A DNA stretch of 53,239 nucleotides, taken from assembly GCA_003451675.1 (NCBI GenBank), contig DMCY01000097.1, positions 1-53,239 on the forward strand. Reading direction: 5' to 3'. The notes beneath the pieces are model-generated. The model searched no databases. It worked only from the letters and a program-made list of their open reading frames with translations, and was not told the origin of the DNA. This document shows, piece after piece, positions 26,143 to 35,469 of the stretch. The position numbers were made by a program, and so were the translations under genes. This DNA comes from Candidatus Atribacteria bacterium. GTDB lineage: Bacteria; Atribacterota; JS1; SB-45; 34-128. Each line of letters starts with the position of its first letter. Positions within the stretch are counted from its first letter, which is position 1.

Positions 26143-27321
26143 ATGGAAATTAATCTTTCCACAAAATTTTGTGGATTAACTTTTAAAAATCCCATTATTA
26201 TATCTGCTGGAATACACGGGCGGGATGGAGAGACGATGAAAAAAATATCACACTCTGGTGTTACTGCAATATGTACCAAAACAATCGTATCTCAACCAGC
26301 AAAAGATGTGTTACCGTGTTTTATTTCAGTTCGAGCTGGTATGCTGAATTCAGTTTTTGGTTCAGATAGGCCTTCAGAATATTGGTTTTCTGAAGGAATT
26401 AGAAAGGCTAAAGAAGGGGAAGCTTTAGTAATTGCAAATCTTGCCGGATTTAATCCTGAAGAGTCAGCAGAACTTGCCCTCAAAGCTGAAAAAGCGGGAG
26501 CGGATATTATTGAAATTCCTACCCACTGTCCCCATATGGGGGAGATATTAAATGCTATGTTCCCCGATATAAATTTTCCAGAACCCGCATTAACTGATTT
26601 CGAACCAATGAAAAAAACTGTTCGTCTTATAAAAAATGTGGTGAAAGTTCCAGTAGTAGTTAAATTATCGGGGACTTTTTCTCATATTGCCAAGGAATGG
26701 GCTTTAGAAGTTGAAAAATCCGGTGCAGATGGTATTTCTTGTTCTGACGCTCTTGGTCCTGCTCTTTCTATAGATATACGTACTGGACAGCCCAAATTAG
26801 GTGGTCCTCGAGGTGTAGGCGGGCTTACTGGCTCAGCAATTATGCCAATAACTTTGCGTATGGTTTTGGATATTGCCTTATCAACCAATTTACCCATTAT
26901 TGGAGTGGGAGGAGTAAGCACTGCTTCTGATGTAATAGAATATATTATGGCGGGTGCTACTTTAGTAGGAGTATGTACCGCAGGACATTTAAAAGGAGAT
27001 CAACAATATTCAAAGATTATTAAAGATCTTGAAAAACTTCTTAGTGATTTAGGCGTTTCCTCTCTAGAAGAAGTAAGAGGATTGACCTTAAAAAGAATCA
27101 AAGAAAGAAAAGAGAAAGGCCTTGTTGCTGTAACTGAGAAAATCATACCTAAAATAGATGAAAATCTTTGTAATTCTTGTGGCAGGTGTGAACAGGTATG
27201 TGCTTATGGTGCAGCAAAGGTTAATGACAAATTATATATAGATAGTAGTCGTTGTATTGGTTGTGGGCTCTGTGTTAGTGTATGCCCAACTAAAGCGATA
27301 AAGCAGAAATATTACCAGTAA
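26143..27321 (+). CDS. PreA-like dihydropyrimidine/dihydroorotate dehydrogenase with ferredoxin domain
   Basis: A 392-residue flavoprotein. Residues 1-310 form an FMN barrel of the dihydroorotate dehydrogenase class (FCGLTFKNPIIISAGIHG at the start; IIGVGGVSTASDVIEYIMAGA near 255). Residues about 333-390 hold two 4Fe-4S clusters (CNSCGRCEQVC and CIGCGLCVSVC). This is the layout of PreA, the pyrimidine-reducing subunit of dihydropyrimidine dehydrogenase, but no PreT partner is beside it. It could accept electrons from ferredoxin directly. In this run it may reduce or oxidise a cyclic ureide. Biosynthetic PyrD is less likely because of the ferredoxin tail and the setting. Confidence 0.82.
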   Translation: MEINLSTKFCGLTFKNPIIISAGIHGRDGETMKKISHSGVTAICTKTIVSQPAKDVLPCFISVRAGMLNSVFGSDRPSEYWFSEGIRKAKEGEALVIANLAGFNPEESAELALKAEKAGADIIEIPTHCPHMGEILNAMFPDINFPEPALTDFEPMKKTVRLIKNVVKVPVVVKLSGTFSHIAKEWALEVEKSGADGISCSDALGPALSIDIRTGQPKLGGPRGVGGLTGSAIMPITLRMVLDIALSTNLPIIGVGGVSTASDVIEYIMAGATLVGVCTAGHLKGDQQYSKIIKDLEKLLSDLGVSSLEEVRGLTLKRIKERKEKGLVAVTEKIIPKIDENLCNSCGRCEQVCAYGAAKVNDKLYIDSSRCIGCGLCVSVCPTKAIKQKYYQ

Positions 27322-27384
27322 AATATAGTCATCGAGAAGATTAAATTTAAAAAGTTTTAGTCAAATTGTCGGAGGTAGAAAGAG

Positions 27385-28740
27385 ATTAATAAGTTAAATA
27401 AGATTTTTAAAGCTAAATCTATTGCTGTAGTAGGAGCGTCTACTAGTCCTGAAAAAACTGGTCATATCATTATGAAGAATATTATTGAAGGAGGGTTTAA
27501 AGGACAGATTTACCCGATTAACCCCAAGAGTTCTGAAATATTAGGACTGCATTGTTATCATTCTTTGCTTGAAATTCCGGTTAGTGAGATTAATTTAGTA
27601 ATTATTGTAGTACCAGCAAGATTTGTTGCAAAAATTTTAGAAGAAGCAGCTCAAAAACGAGTTTCAGGAGCAGTTATTATCTCTGGAGGTTTTCGTGAAG
27701 CAGGAAATAACGATCTTGAATTATCTGTTATAGAGACTGCAAAGAAATACGGAATTAGATTTATTGGACCCAATTGTCAAGGAGTAACCTATACTTCTAA
27801 TCATCTATGTGCAGCCTGGCCCTTGATGAAGTCTAAAGGCAATATGACAATAATTTCCCAAAGTGGAACAGTAGGAGCTGCCTTTGCTGGTTGGGCAGAA
27901 GAGGATAATTTGGGGTTATCATCCTTTATAAGTTTGGGCAATAAAAGTGATATTGATGAGATAGGATTAATAAAATATTTTTCCTTAGATAATTCAACTA
28001 ATGTTATAGGGATATATCTCGAAGGGGTTAAAAATGGCCAAACTTTTATGAAGGTCAGCAGGAATGTTGTGTGTAAAAAGCCTATAGTAGTAATAAGACC
28101 GGGGCGCACTAAAAAGGGTAGTATAGCTGCACAATCTCATACCAAGTCCATTGCTGGCGATTATAAAATTTTTGATGCAGCTTGTAAGCAAGTAGGTATT
28201 ATCAAGGCAGATACGGTTTATGAATTATATGATTTCAGTAAAATTTTATCGTTATGTAAAGTTCCTAAAGGGAATCGTTGCCTGATAATAACTAGCTCGG
28301 GAGGTAGTGGAATATTGGCTACAGATATTGCCGAAGGAAATGGTGTTGATATTGTAAACTTAAAAGAAGAAACTAAAACAGCTTTATCTGATATACTCCC
28401 TCCATACTGTATAATCGGAAATCCTTTGGATCTTACCGGTGATACTAATGCAGAACGTTATTATGAAGTTGTAAAAAGGCTTAAAACCATCGATTATATA
28501 GATGTAATACTGCTTATATTTGGAGATCCCATTTCAAATACAGCAGATTTTGCAAAAAGAATGAAGAATGAAATTTCCCAAGAAATTGTTGCGTGTTATA
28601 TAGGCGGAGGAGATATTCAAGATAAAGAAGTACTTAACTTGCATGAAGCAGGCATACCTGTTTTTCCTACCCCTGAAAGGGCAATGAGGGCAATTTCTGC
28701 GTTAATTAAATATAAAAATATTCTTCAAAAATATAATTAA
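27385..28740 (+). CDS. ADP-forming acyl-CoA synthetase, alpha subunit (copy 2), probable ATT start
   Basis: A CoA-binding/ligase subunit like the one at 8831. The first ATG in frame (27472) would remove half of the CoA-binding fold. Upstream the frame stays open to a TAG at 27376 and encodes the conserved start NKLNKIFKAKSIAVVGASTS. No ATG, GTG or TTG lies there, but ATT at 27385 has GGAGG nine bases before it. I therefore place the start at 27385, giving 452 residues, close to copy 1. The phosphohistidine is His252 (QSHTKSIAG; copy 1 has HTGSLAG). Its beta subunit is at 31348, with iorAB between. Confidence 0.78.
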   Translation: MNKLNKIFKAKSIAVVGASTSPEKTGHIIMKNIIEGGFKGQIYPINPKSSEILGLHCYHSLLEIPVSEINLVIIVVPARFVAKILEEAAQKRVSGAVIISGGFREAGNNDLELSVIETAKKYGIRFIGPNCQGVTYTSNHLCAAWPLMKSKGNMTIISQSGTVGAAFAGWAEEDNLGLSSFISLGNKSDIDEIGLIKYFSLDNSTNVIGIYLEGVKNGQTFMKVSRNVVCKKPIVVIRPGRTKKGSIAAQSHTKSIAGDYKIFDAACKQVGIIKADTVYELYDFSKILSLCKVPKGNRCLIITSSGGSGILATDIAEGNGVDIVNLKEETKTALSDILPPYCIIGNPLDLTGDTNAERYYEVVKRLKTIDYIDVILLIFGDPISNTADFAKRMKNEISQEIVACYIGGGDIQDKEVLNLHEAGIPVFPTPERAMRAISALIKYKNILQKYN

Positions 28741-28756
28741 AATTGGAGGCAAAAAA

Positions 28757-30712
28757 GTGAATATTGTAGCTTCAAATAGGATAAATGAGAAAGTTTTACT
28801 TATGGGAAACGAAGCAATTGCAAGGGGGGCTATTGAAGCAGGTGTAGAAATGGTTGCTGCTTATCCAGGAACCCCTTCCTCGGAAGTAGGGGAAACTTTA
28901 GCCGAGATTGCAAAAAATTTTGATTATTATGTAGAATGGAGCATTAATGAAAAGGTTGCTTTTGATGTTGCAGCCGGAGCATCCTTAATTGGTACTCGTT
29001 CATTAGTAGTTATGAAGGGTGCAGGTCTCAATGTGGCAATGGATAATTTTATGACTTTACCTTGTACAGGGGTAAAGGGCGGTATGGTAATAGTAGTTGC
29101 CGATGATCCTGGTGCTCATTATTCATCTAATGAGCAAGATAGTAGATTTGCCGCACTATATGCTGAAATTCCTTGTTTAGAGCCTGCTAATCAGCAGGAA
29201 GCTAAAGAAATGACTATAGAGGCGTTCGAACTTTCTGAGGCCTTAGAACTTCCCGTATTTTTACGGCCAGTAACCAGATTAGCTCATGCTAGTGGCGATG
29301 TTGTTCTCGGAGAGATAAAAAAACCAGAAAAAAAATTTGGGTTTAACAAACATTGGAAAATACCATATAGGTGGAATGTATATGGACCACCGGGTCTGGT
29401 AAGCAAACATAAATGGCAGCTTTTGCAAATGGAAAAGGCCAAACAGATAGTAGAGAAATCAAAATTTAATACAATTAGTCTCCCCAAAGATGTAAATATA
29501 GGTATCATCGCTTCAGGATTAGGAGCTTCTTATGCAGCAGAAGCTGTAGATGAATTAGGATTAAAAGGGAAATTAGCTTTTTTAAAATTAGGATTTGCAA
29601 ATCCTCTACCAGAGGGGAAATTAAGAGAATTTTTAAAAGGTTTGAAAAAACTTATTGTAATAGAAGAGGGCGATCCTGTAATAGAAAGGCAAGTACATTC
29701 TTTTGCTCAAGAAAATTTTCCTGGGATTAAAATTTTTGGAAAAGAAAGAAAACAAATTTTAAACCCTTATGGAGAACTAAATGTTGATTTTGTAGTAAAA
29801 GGGGTAAGCAAAGCGATAGGATTGCCGATTAAGCAAAACCAGGAAAGGATTAATATAAAAAAAGAAATTCAAAAAAAGATATCTCCCCGGTCATCTACTT
29901 TATGTGCAGGATGTCCGCATCTTGGAACTTATTGGGCTACAAAGAAAGCACTTCAAGGTTTAAAAGGTGTACATATTGTTAATGGGGATATTGGGTGTTA
30001 TGAACAGGGTGGGTATGGAGTTTTTTCTCATAAGATAAATCCTACTGAAGATAATTCTAAAGCTTATCCCATCTCTTCTCCTTATGAAATATTGGATACT
30101 ATATATGTTATGGGAAGTGGAATTGGAATGGCAATTGGTCAATCACAGGCAGGGTATAAAGATGGAAAAATCTTGGCAGTTGCCGGAGACTCAACATTTT
30201 TTCATGCTACGCTCCCTTCGGTAGTGAATGCTGTTTATACAAAGGCGGATATTACATTTTTAGTATTAGATAATTCTTGGACTTGTATGACTGGCCATCA
30301 ATTAAGCCCAACTACCGGTATGAACACAATGGGGGGAAAAATAGAGGCTTTGAATATTCTAAAAATTGCAGAGGCAATGGGAGTAAGCTTTATTAAAGTG
30401 GTAGATCCCTATAAGATAAAAGAATCTACTCAAGCAATTCGAGAAGCACTTGATTTTAAAGGGCCCTCTTTAGTGATTCTGCAGCGTGAGTGTGCACTAC
30501 AGGTTCAAAGAAGAAAGAAACTTAAAAATCCAAAGACCTTTATAGATAAAGATAAATGTAGTGGTTGCAAACAATGTTTGAGTCTTGGCTGCCCAGCAGT
30601 GACTTTTGACGGTGAAAACAAAGTTGCCGGTATTGATACTTTATTATGTGTAGATTGTGGATTATGCATTCAAATATGTCCATTTGGTGCAATAAGTTTA
30701 AAGGAGGAATAA
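28757..30712 (+). CDS. iorA: Indolepyruvate ferredoxin oxidoreductase, alpha subunit (copy 2)
   Basis: A 651-residue paralogue of the protein at 6371. It has LLMGNEAIARGAIEAGVEMV, AAYPGTPSSEVGE, the TPP region VNGDIGC and AVAGDSTFFHATLPSVVNAVY, and two C-terminal 4Fe-4S clusters (CSGCKQCLSLGC and CVDCGLCIQIC). It decarboxylates a 2-oxo acid to acyl-CoA and reduces ferredoxin. GTG start after a GGAGG box. It sits between synthetase alpha and iorB in a complete four-gene ATP-yielding module at the end of the hydantoinase/xanthine-dehydrogenase run. The two copies differ widely, so they may use different oxo acids. Confidence 0.9.
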   Translation: MNIVASNRINEKVLLMGNEAIARGAIEAGVEMVAAYPGTPSSEVGETLAEIAKNFDYYVEWSINEKVAFDVAAGASLIGTRSLVVMKGAGLNVAMDNFMTLPCTGVKGGMVIVVADDPGAHYSSNEQDSRFAALYAEIPCLEPANQQEAKEMTIEAFELSEALELPVFLRPVTRLAHASGDVVLGEIKKPEKKFGFNKHWKIPYRWNVYGPPGLVSKHKWQLLQMEKAKQIVEKSKFNTISLPKDVNIGIIASGLGASYAAEAVDELGLKGKLAFLKLGFANPLPEGKLREFLKGLKKLIVIEEGDPVIERQVHSFAQENFPGIKIFGKERKQILNPYGELNVDFVVKGVSKAIGLPIKQNQERINIKKEIQKKISPRSSTLCAGCPHLGTYWATKKALQGLKGVHIVNGDIGCYEQGGYGVFSHKINPTEDNSKAYPISSPYEILDTIYVMGSGIGMAIGQSQAGYKDGKILAVAGDSTFFHATLPSVVNAVYTKADITFLVLDNSWTCMTGHQLSPTTGMNTMGGKIEALNILKIAEAMGVSFIKVVDPYKIKESTQAIREALDFKGPSLVILQRECALQVQRRKKLKNPKTFIDKDKCSGCKQCLSLGCPAVTFDGENKVAGIDTLLCVDCGLCIQICPFGAISLKEE

Positions 30713-30715
30713 ATT

Positions 30716-31351
30716 ATGTTTAACTTAATTATTACAGGAGTTGGTGGCCAAGGAAGTATTTTAGCATCTCATATATTTGCAGATGCAGCCATTCGTGATT
30801 CTGTAGCCAATGGAGATAATGATATAAAAGTTAGATTAGGTGAAACCTTTGGGGCATCTATGAGAGGGGGATCTGTGGCTTCACACATTAAGATTGGTTT
30901 AGATGTTTACAGTCCTCTTGTGCCTGAAAATAAGGCAGATATTATATTAGGATTAGAACCTTTAGAAACATTAAGAATAGGTCTAACTTATATTGCACCA
31001 AGTGGTATAATAATAATGAATACCAGGAAATATGAATCTGTTGATGTTAAGACTGGTCAAGCAAAATATCCTTCCATTTTAGATATAATTGATTCTTTTA
31101 AAAAGTTAAAGGCAAATATTATTACTTTAGATGCTACTGGGATTGCTATTGAAGCTGGAACAGCAAAGGCTATGAATGTAGTTATGCTTGGAGCTTTGGC
31201 AGCTTGCAAAAAAAATCCTGTTCCATATAAAATTTTAAAAAAAGCTATTCAAGATAGAGTTCCACCAAAGACTGTTGAGATTAATTTTAATGCTTTTGAA
31301 GCAGGTTTTAGTAAAGTAGCAGATGAGATGTTTAAGGAGGTGATATTATGA
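30716..31351 (+). CDS. iorB: Indolepyruvate ferredoxin oxidoreductase, beta subunit (copy 2)
   Basis: A 211-residue gamma-type subunit. The N-terminal ITGVGGQGSILASHIFADAA and GETFGASMRGGSVASHIKIG correspond to the motifs of copy 1 at 8247. ATG start three bases after iorA with GGAGGA before it; its stop overlaps the next start by four bases. Partner of the alpha subunit at 28757. Confidence 0.9.
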   Translation: MFNLIITGVGGQGSILASHIFADAAIRDSVANGDNDIKVRLGETFGASMRGGSVASHIKIGLDVYSPLVPENKADIILGLEPLETLRIGLTYIAPSGIIIMNTRKYESVDVKTGQAKYPSILDIIDSFKKLKANIITLDATGIAIEAGTAKAMNVVMLGALAACKKNPVPYKILKKAIQDRVPPKTVEINFNAFEAGFSKVADEMFKEVIL

Positions 31352-32037
31352 ACTCTATCCTTAAGTTAGCTATGAGGGAAAAGCGAAATCTTACGGAGGC
31401 AGAATCATATAGTTTGCTTTCAGAGTATGGAATCCCCGTTCCTAAGTATTTGGTAGCTTATTCCGAAAAAGAAGCCATAGAGGCTGGAGAAAAATTAGGT
31501 TTTCCTTTAGTAATGAAGATCATTTCACCTGACATTATTCATAAGTCGAATTTAGGTGGAGTTGCGATGAACATTATTAATTCTCTACAAATTAAAAAAG
31601 CGTATAAGAATATTATTAGTCAAGTTAGGGAGAAAAGACCTGATGCGAAAATTGATGGAATACTTCTGTATAAGCAAGCACCGAAAGGGATAGAAGTTAT
31701 TGTGGGTATGATTAGAGACCCGCAGTTTGGTCCAACAGTTATGTTTGGTTTAGGTGGTATTTTTGTAGAAATTTTAAAGGATGTTTCGTTTAGGGTTTGT
31801 CCGGTTGATAGGAATGATATTGATGAGATGCTTACTGAAACAGAAGGAATAAAGATGTTACAAGGTTACCGTGGACAACCAAGGCGTGATGTAAATGAAA
31901 TTATTAACATTATTATGAGAGTTTCAAAGTTAGCTTTGGATTATTCAGTAATAACGGAGATTGATTTGAATCCGATAATAGTTTATGAAAAATGCGCGAT
32001 AATAGTTGATGCCAAAGTATTCCTTAATAAAAAATAA
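31348..32037 (+). CDS. ADP-forming acyl-CoA synthetase, beta subunit (ATP-grasp), intact
   Basis: A 229-residue ATP-grasp subunit: LTEAESYSLLSEYGIPVPKYL at the start, VMKIISPDIIHKSNLGGVAMN near residue 60, IEVIVGMIRDPQFGPTVMFGLGG near 110 and ITEIDLNPIIVY near the end, with the acidic residues expected for magnesium. Together with an alpha subunit it makes ATP from acyl-CoA, ADP and phosphate. It shows what the broken gene at 10182 should look like. AGGAGGTGAT precedes the ATG. Last gene of the catabolic run. Confidence 0.9.
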   Translation: MNSILKLAMREKRNLTEAESYSLLSEYGIPVPKYLVAYSEKEAIEAGEKLGFPLVMKIISPDIIHKSNLGGVAMNIINSLQIKKAYKNIISQVREKRPDAKIDGILLYKQAPKGIEVIVGMIRDPQFGPTVMFGLGGIFVEILKDVSFRVCPVDRNDIDEMLTETEGIKMLQGYRGQPRRDVNEIINIIMRVSKLALDYSVITEIDLNPIIVYEKCAIIVDAKVFLNKK

Positions 32038-32090
32038 TAAGCTAATTTGACAGTTAAATAAAATAGATTAGCAAATTTGGAGGAATTAAT

Positions 32091-33119
32091 ATGTTTAAGA
32101 GTAAATCATTTATAATCACTAAGCCTGGTAAATTTGTTTTCAAAGATTTAGACTTTCCAACTATCGGGACCGAAGAAGTACTTATTAAGGTTAAAGCTTG
32201 TGGAATTTGCACTACAGATAGACGCATCTATAATGGGGATGTTAATGTTCCATTCCCGGTAATAGGTGGTCATGAAGTTTCTGGAGAGGTAATTGATGTC
32301 GGGAATAAAATTAAAGATATTGAAGTTGGAACAAAAGTTGCCGTTGATACTATTAATCGATGTGGACATTGTTATTATTGTATTAGTGGCTTAGATAATC
32401 TTTGTATTAATTCAAGAGGAACCAGAAAAATCGACAATGTTTATCTCATTGCGGGTGGTTTTTCCGAATACCTTATTGCCCAAAGAAAACAAGTTTTTCC
32501 CATTTCTAAAGATATTAATTTTAATGAAGCTGCATTATCAGAACCACTTTCTTGTTGCATCAACAGCATTAAAAAAGCTTCTCTCTCAATGGGTGATACT
32601 GTTCTTATAGTAGGTGCGGGAACAATGGGTATCTTGCATGCTTTAATAGCTCAATTAAAAGGGGTAAAAGTATTGATTAGCGATCCTAACATTAAGAGAA
32701 GATCTTTTGCTGAAAAATTAGGATTGTTTAGTATTGATGCAAAAGATGCTTTTAATCTATCGAAAGAAGCTAACAAGGGAATAGGAGTCGATGCTGTATT
32801 TATTACTGCACCTATCCTGTCTGCTGCTGATAAAGCATTTGAGTGTATAAGAAAGAAAGGAACAATAGTTCTTTATACTTCTTTGTATCCCAGTGAAAAT
32901 ATTAGGATAGATTGGAATAAGCTTCATTATAACGAAGTTATTATAACTGGTACAGAAGGACGTACTATAGAAGATTTTAGAGAGGCTACCAACCTTATAT
33001 CTAATTCTTTAATAGATATAAAATCTTTAATAACAAAGACTATCAAGTTAGAAGAAATTTCAGAAGAACTATCCTTAATTCCTGAAGGCCAAAATCAACG
33101 CGTTGTTGTAACATTTTAA
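32091..33119 (+). CDS. Zinc-dependent alcohol/polyol dehydrogenase
   Basis: A 342-residue medium-chain dehydrogenase. The catalytic zinc ligands are the Cys in KACGICTTD and the His-Glu in GGHEVSGEV. The structural zinc site is CGHCYYCISGLDNLC (about residues 90-105). The NAD-binding turn is VLIVGAGTMGILHALIAQ near 175. The group includes sorbitol, threonine and sugar-1-phosphate dehydrogenases. A good GGAGG precedes the ATG. The following aldolase and FGGY kinase suggest a sugar or polyol substrate, perhaps one freed from a nucleoside; this is inference. Confidence 0.85.
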   Translation: MFKSKSFIITKPGKFVFKDLDFPTIGTEEVLIKVKACGICTTDRRIYNGDVNVPFPVIGGHEVSGEVIDVGNKIKDIEVGTKVAVDTINRCGHCYYCISGLDNLCINSRGTRKIDNVYLIAGGFSEYLIAQRKQVFPISKDINFNEAALSEPLSCCINSIKKASLSMGDTVLIVGAGTMGILHALIAQLKGVKVLISDPNIKRRSFAEKLGLFSIDAKDAFNLSKEANKGIGVDAVFITAPILSAADKAFECIRKKGTIVLYTSLYPSENIRIDWNKLHYNEVIITGTEGRTIEDFREATNLISNSLIDIKSLITKTIKLEEISEELSLIPEGQNQRVVVTF

Positions 33120-33139
33120 CATTAAAAAGGAGAAGAGTA

Positions 33140-33934
33140 ATGGAAATATTTACAATGAAAAGGATGTATAGAATTTTCAAAGAAGATAGGAAAAGCTTAA
33201 TTGTTGCCATAGATCATGGTAGTGTAATGAATGTATTACCGGATTTAATTGATACAGAGAAAGTTTTAAAAAGTATTGTTGCTAATGGAGCAGATGCATT
33301 TCTTACTACTTTTGGGATTGTGAAAAACTTTTGGAATGTCCTGAAGGATAAAGGTATAATTCTTAGAATAGATGGTGGAGTCTCGTTTATCAGAAATGGG
33401 GACAAATCTTATACTCAATTATTTAGTGTAGAAGATGCTTTGACACTTGGTGCAGATGCAGTTGCTTGTATGGGACTTCCTGGTACAAATGATGAAAGTC
33501 GTACCTTAGGTTATCTTTCTAAAATTGTAGGAGAGGCTCATAGGTGGCAAGTTCCCGTATTGGCTGAAATGATTCCAGGGGGATTTATAAAAAAAGAACT
33601 CCATACGCCTGAAAATATAGCAATGTCTGCTCGAATTGGAGTTGAGCTTGGTGCAGATATTATTAAAACAGAATATACAAAAGATACAGATAGTTTTAAG
33701 AATATGGTAAAGAGTGTTTTTAAGCCTATAGTTGTGTTAGGCGGAACAAAATCAGATGATCCTGTCGATCTTCTAAAAATGGTAAAAGAAGCCATCGATT
33801 TAGGAGCAGCTGGTGTAGCAATTGGTAGAAATATTTGGGGTTACTCAAAACCAGGGAAGATTACCGCTGCTTTAAGCAATATTATTCATAATGAAGTATC
33901 AGTCGAAGAAGCAATAAAAATTATGAATTCTTAA
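33140..33934 (+). CDS. Class I aldolase, DhnA/LsrF/DeoC-like family
   Basis: A 264-residue TIM-barrel aldolase. VAIDHGSVMN near residue 23 is the substrate entry motif of the DhnA/LsrF group, GADIIKTEY near 175 holds the Schiff-base Lys, and VVLGGTKSDDP with GAAGVAIGRNIWG form the phosphate site. It would cleave or thiolytically split a sugar phosphate made by the kinase downstream. AAGGAG precedes the ATG, 20 bases after the dehydrogenase. Fructose-bisphosphate, deoxyribose phosphate or an LsrF-like substrate cannot be distinguished. Confidence 0.82.
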   Translation: MEIFTMKRMYRIFKEDRKSLIVAIDHGSVMNVLPDLIDTEKVLKSIVANGADAFLTTFGIVKNFWNVLKDKGIILRIDGGVSFIRNGDKSYTQLFSVEDALTLGADAVACMGLPGTNDESRTLGYLSKIVGEAHRWQVPVLAEMIPGGFIKKELHTPENIAMSARIGVELGADIIKTEYTKDTDSFKNMVKSVFKPIVVLGGTKSDDPVDLLKMVKEAIDLGAAGVAIGRNIWGYSKPGKITAALSNIIHNEVSVEEAIKIMNS

Positions 33935-33988
33935 CTATTAAAAAATATTATTTATAAAAAACATTAATAATAAAGAGGATATTATAAA

Positions 33989-35413
33989 TTGTCATCAGAA
34001 TTGTTTATGGCTATAGATATAGGGACAACTAATATAAAAATAGCTGTTTTTACAAAAAAAGGCGAACTCCAAGCCATTTCACAGGAAAGGTGCAAAGGAA
34101 GAATGGTTGATTGCTATCATGGAATTGATCCTTTTATTTGGTGGGAGATAACTAAGAAAGCTATTTTTAAAATACCGATTAATTTAAAAAAGAAAATTAC
34201 TGCTTTAAGCATAACTGGTCAAGGTCCTACAATTATTCCAATTTATAAAGAAAGGCAAATTGCTCACAAGGCAATTACCTGGCTTAATACTTGTGGCAAA
34301 GAGCATCTTAAACCGATTTTAGAAATGGGCATTGATGGACAGAGTGCAGCAGTAATTTCAAAATTGATATGGTTAAAAGATAAAATTAAAAAACCTGTTT
34401 ATCTCTTGCAGCCTTGGGATTATATATGTATGAATTTAACGGGAAGAATTGTTAATATGTCTTTTAATACACCCGGTTTTCGGCCTTGTTGGTACAATGA
34501 TGCAATTATGGCAAGTGTTGGATTGGAAAATTATTTTTTATTGCCAGAATTTATTTCTACTGGTATAAAAATAGCTGATGTTCTTCCAGATATTGCTATT
34601 GATTTGGATTTTCCCTCAAATTTAGTTGTTGTGGCAGGAGCTGCTGATTTTGCAGCAGCCTTAGTTGGCACAGGGACTATTGAAGATGGTTATTTATGTG
34701 ATAGAGGTGGTACTTCTCAGGGAATAAATCTTTGCACAAATAAAGATATAAATTGTGATGGACTTATGAAAACACCGTTTTTTATCCCTGGACTTTGGAA
34801 GGTAAGCGGAATAATGAGTACGACTGGAAAAGCTATTGATTGGTTTTGCTCTCTTATAAATGGTAGCGATAATTTTACCTATCCTGCTTTAGAAAAATTA
34901 GAGAAAATAAAACGGCCTACAAATCTTATTTTTTTACCTTATTTAAATGGAGAAAGAAGTCCTCATTGGGATGCAAATGCACGCGGAGTATTTTTTGGAT
35001 TAAATCTAAATACGAATCAATATGATTGTTTGATATCTATAATGGAAGGGGTTGCTTTTGGAATAGCTGAAATAGTAAATAAAATGAAGGGCAATGGTGG
35101 TGAAATAAAAAAAATAAGAGCTACAGGGGGGCAAACTTTAAATCCAATTTGGAATCAGATAAAAGCCGATGTTCTTGGTGAAAAAATTGAAATACCTTAT
35201 GTGAATGAATCGGAGCTTTTAGGGACAGTTATATTTGCAATGTCATATGTTTATGGAAAAGATATTTTAGAAATAAGCAAAGAAATTGTAAAGATAAATA
35301 AAATCTTTTATCCGGATTATAAAAAACATTGTAGATATGCTAAATTACTTAAAGTATATCAGGAACTATACCAGAGGAATAAAGATCTTTTTTTGGATAT
35401 AGTCGATAATTAA
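33989..35413 (+). CDS. FGGY-family carbohydrate kinase
   Basis: A 474-residue sugar kinase of the xylulokinase-like branch. The N-terminal phosphate loop is AIDIGTTNIKIAVF, the substrate-domain motif is ALSITGQGPTIIP, and the C-terminal ATP domain has FLPYLNGERSPHWDANARGVFFG and KIRATGGQTLNPIWNQIKADV. TTG start; the upstream GAGGAT is only a moderate ribosome binding site. With the aldolase and dehydrogenase just upstream it forms a compact three-step sugar module, and the transporter that follows may bring in its substrate. Confidence 0.85.
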   Translation: MSSELFMAIDIGTTNIKIAVFTKKGELQAISQERCKGRMVDCYHGIDPFIWWEITKKAIFKIPINLKKKITALSITGQGPTIIPIYKERQIAHKAITWLNTCGKEHLKPILEMGIDGQSAAVISKLIWLKDKIKKPVYLLQPWDYICMNLTGRIVNMSFNTPGFRPCWYNDAIMASVGLENYFLLPEFISTGIKIADVLPDIAIDLDFPSNLVVVAGAADFAAALVGTGTIEDGYLCDRGGTSQGINLCTNKDINCDGLMKTPFFIPGLWKVSGIMSTTGKAIDWFCSLINGSDNFTYPALEKLEKIKRPTNLIFLPYLNGERSPHWDANARGVFFGLNLNTNQYDCLISIMEGVAFGIAEIVNKMKGNGGEIKKIRATGGQTLNPIWNQIKADVLGEKIEIPYVNESELLGTVIFAMSYVYGKDILEISKEIVKINKIFYPDYKKHCRYAKLLKVYQELYQRNKDLFLDIVDN

Positions 35414-35451
35414 AATATGCATAAATAAAAATTACTAGAGATTGTTTACTC

Positions 35452-35469
35452 CAATTTTAATTAAAATTG
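35452..35469. promoter_or_regulatory. Perfect 18-bp AT palindrome before the BMP transporter
   Basis: CAATTTTAATTAAAATTG is a perfect palindrome in the 184-base gap before the binding-protein gene. It has only two GC pairs and no T-run suited to termination, so an operator is more likely than a terminator. A GGGGGGG run follows at about 35479-35485. Chance is possible in such AT-rich DNA. Confidence 0.35.
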
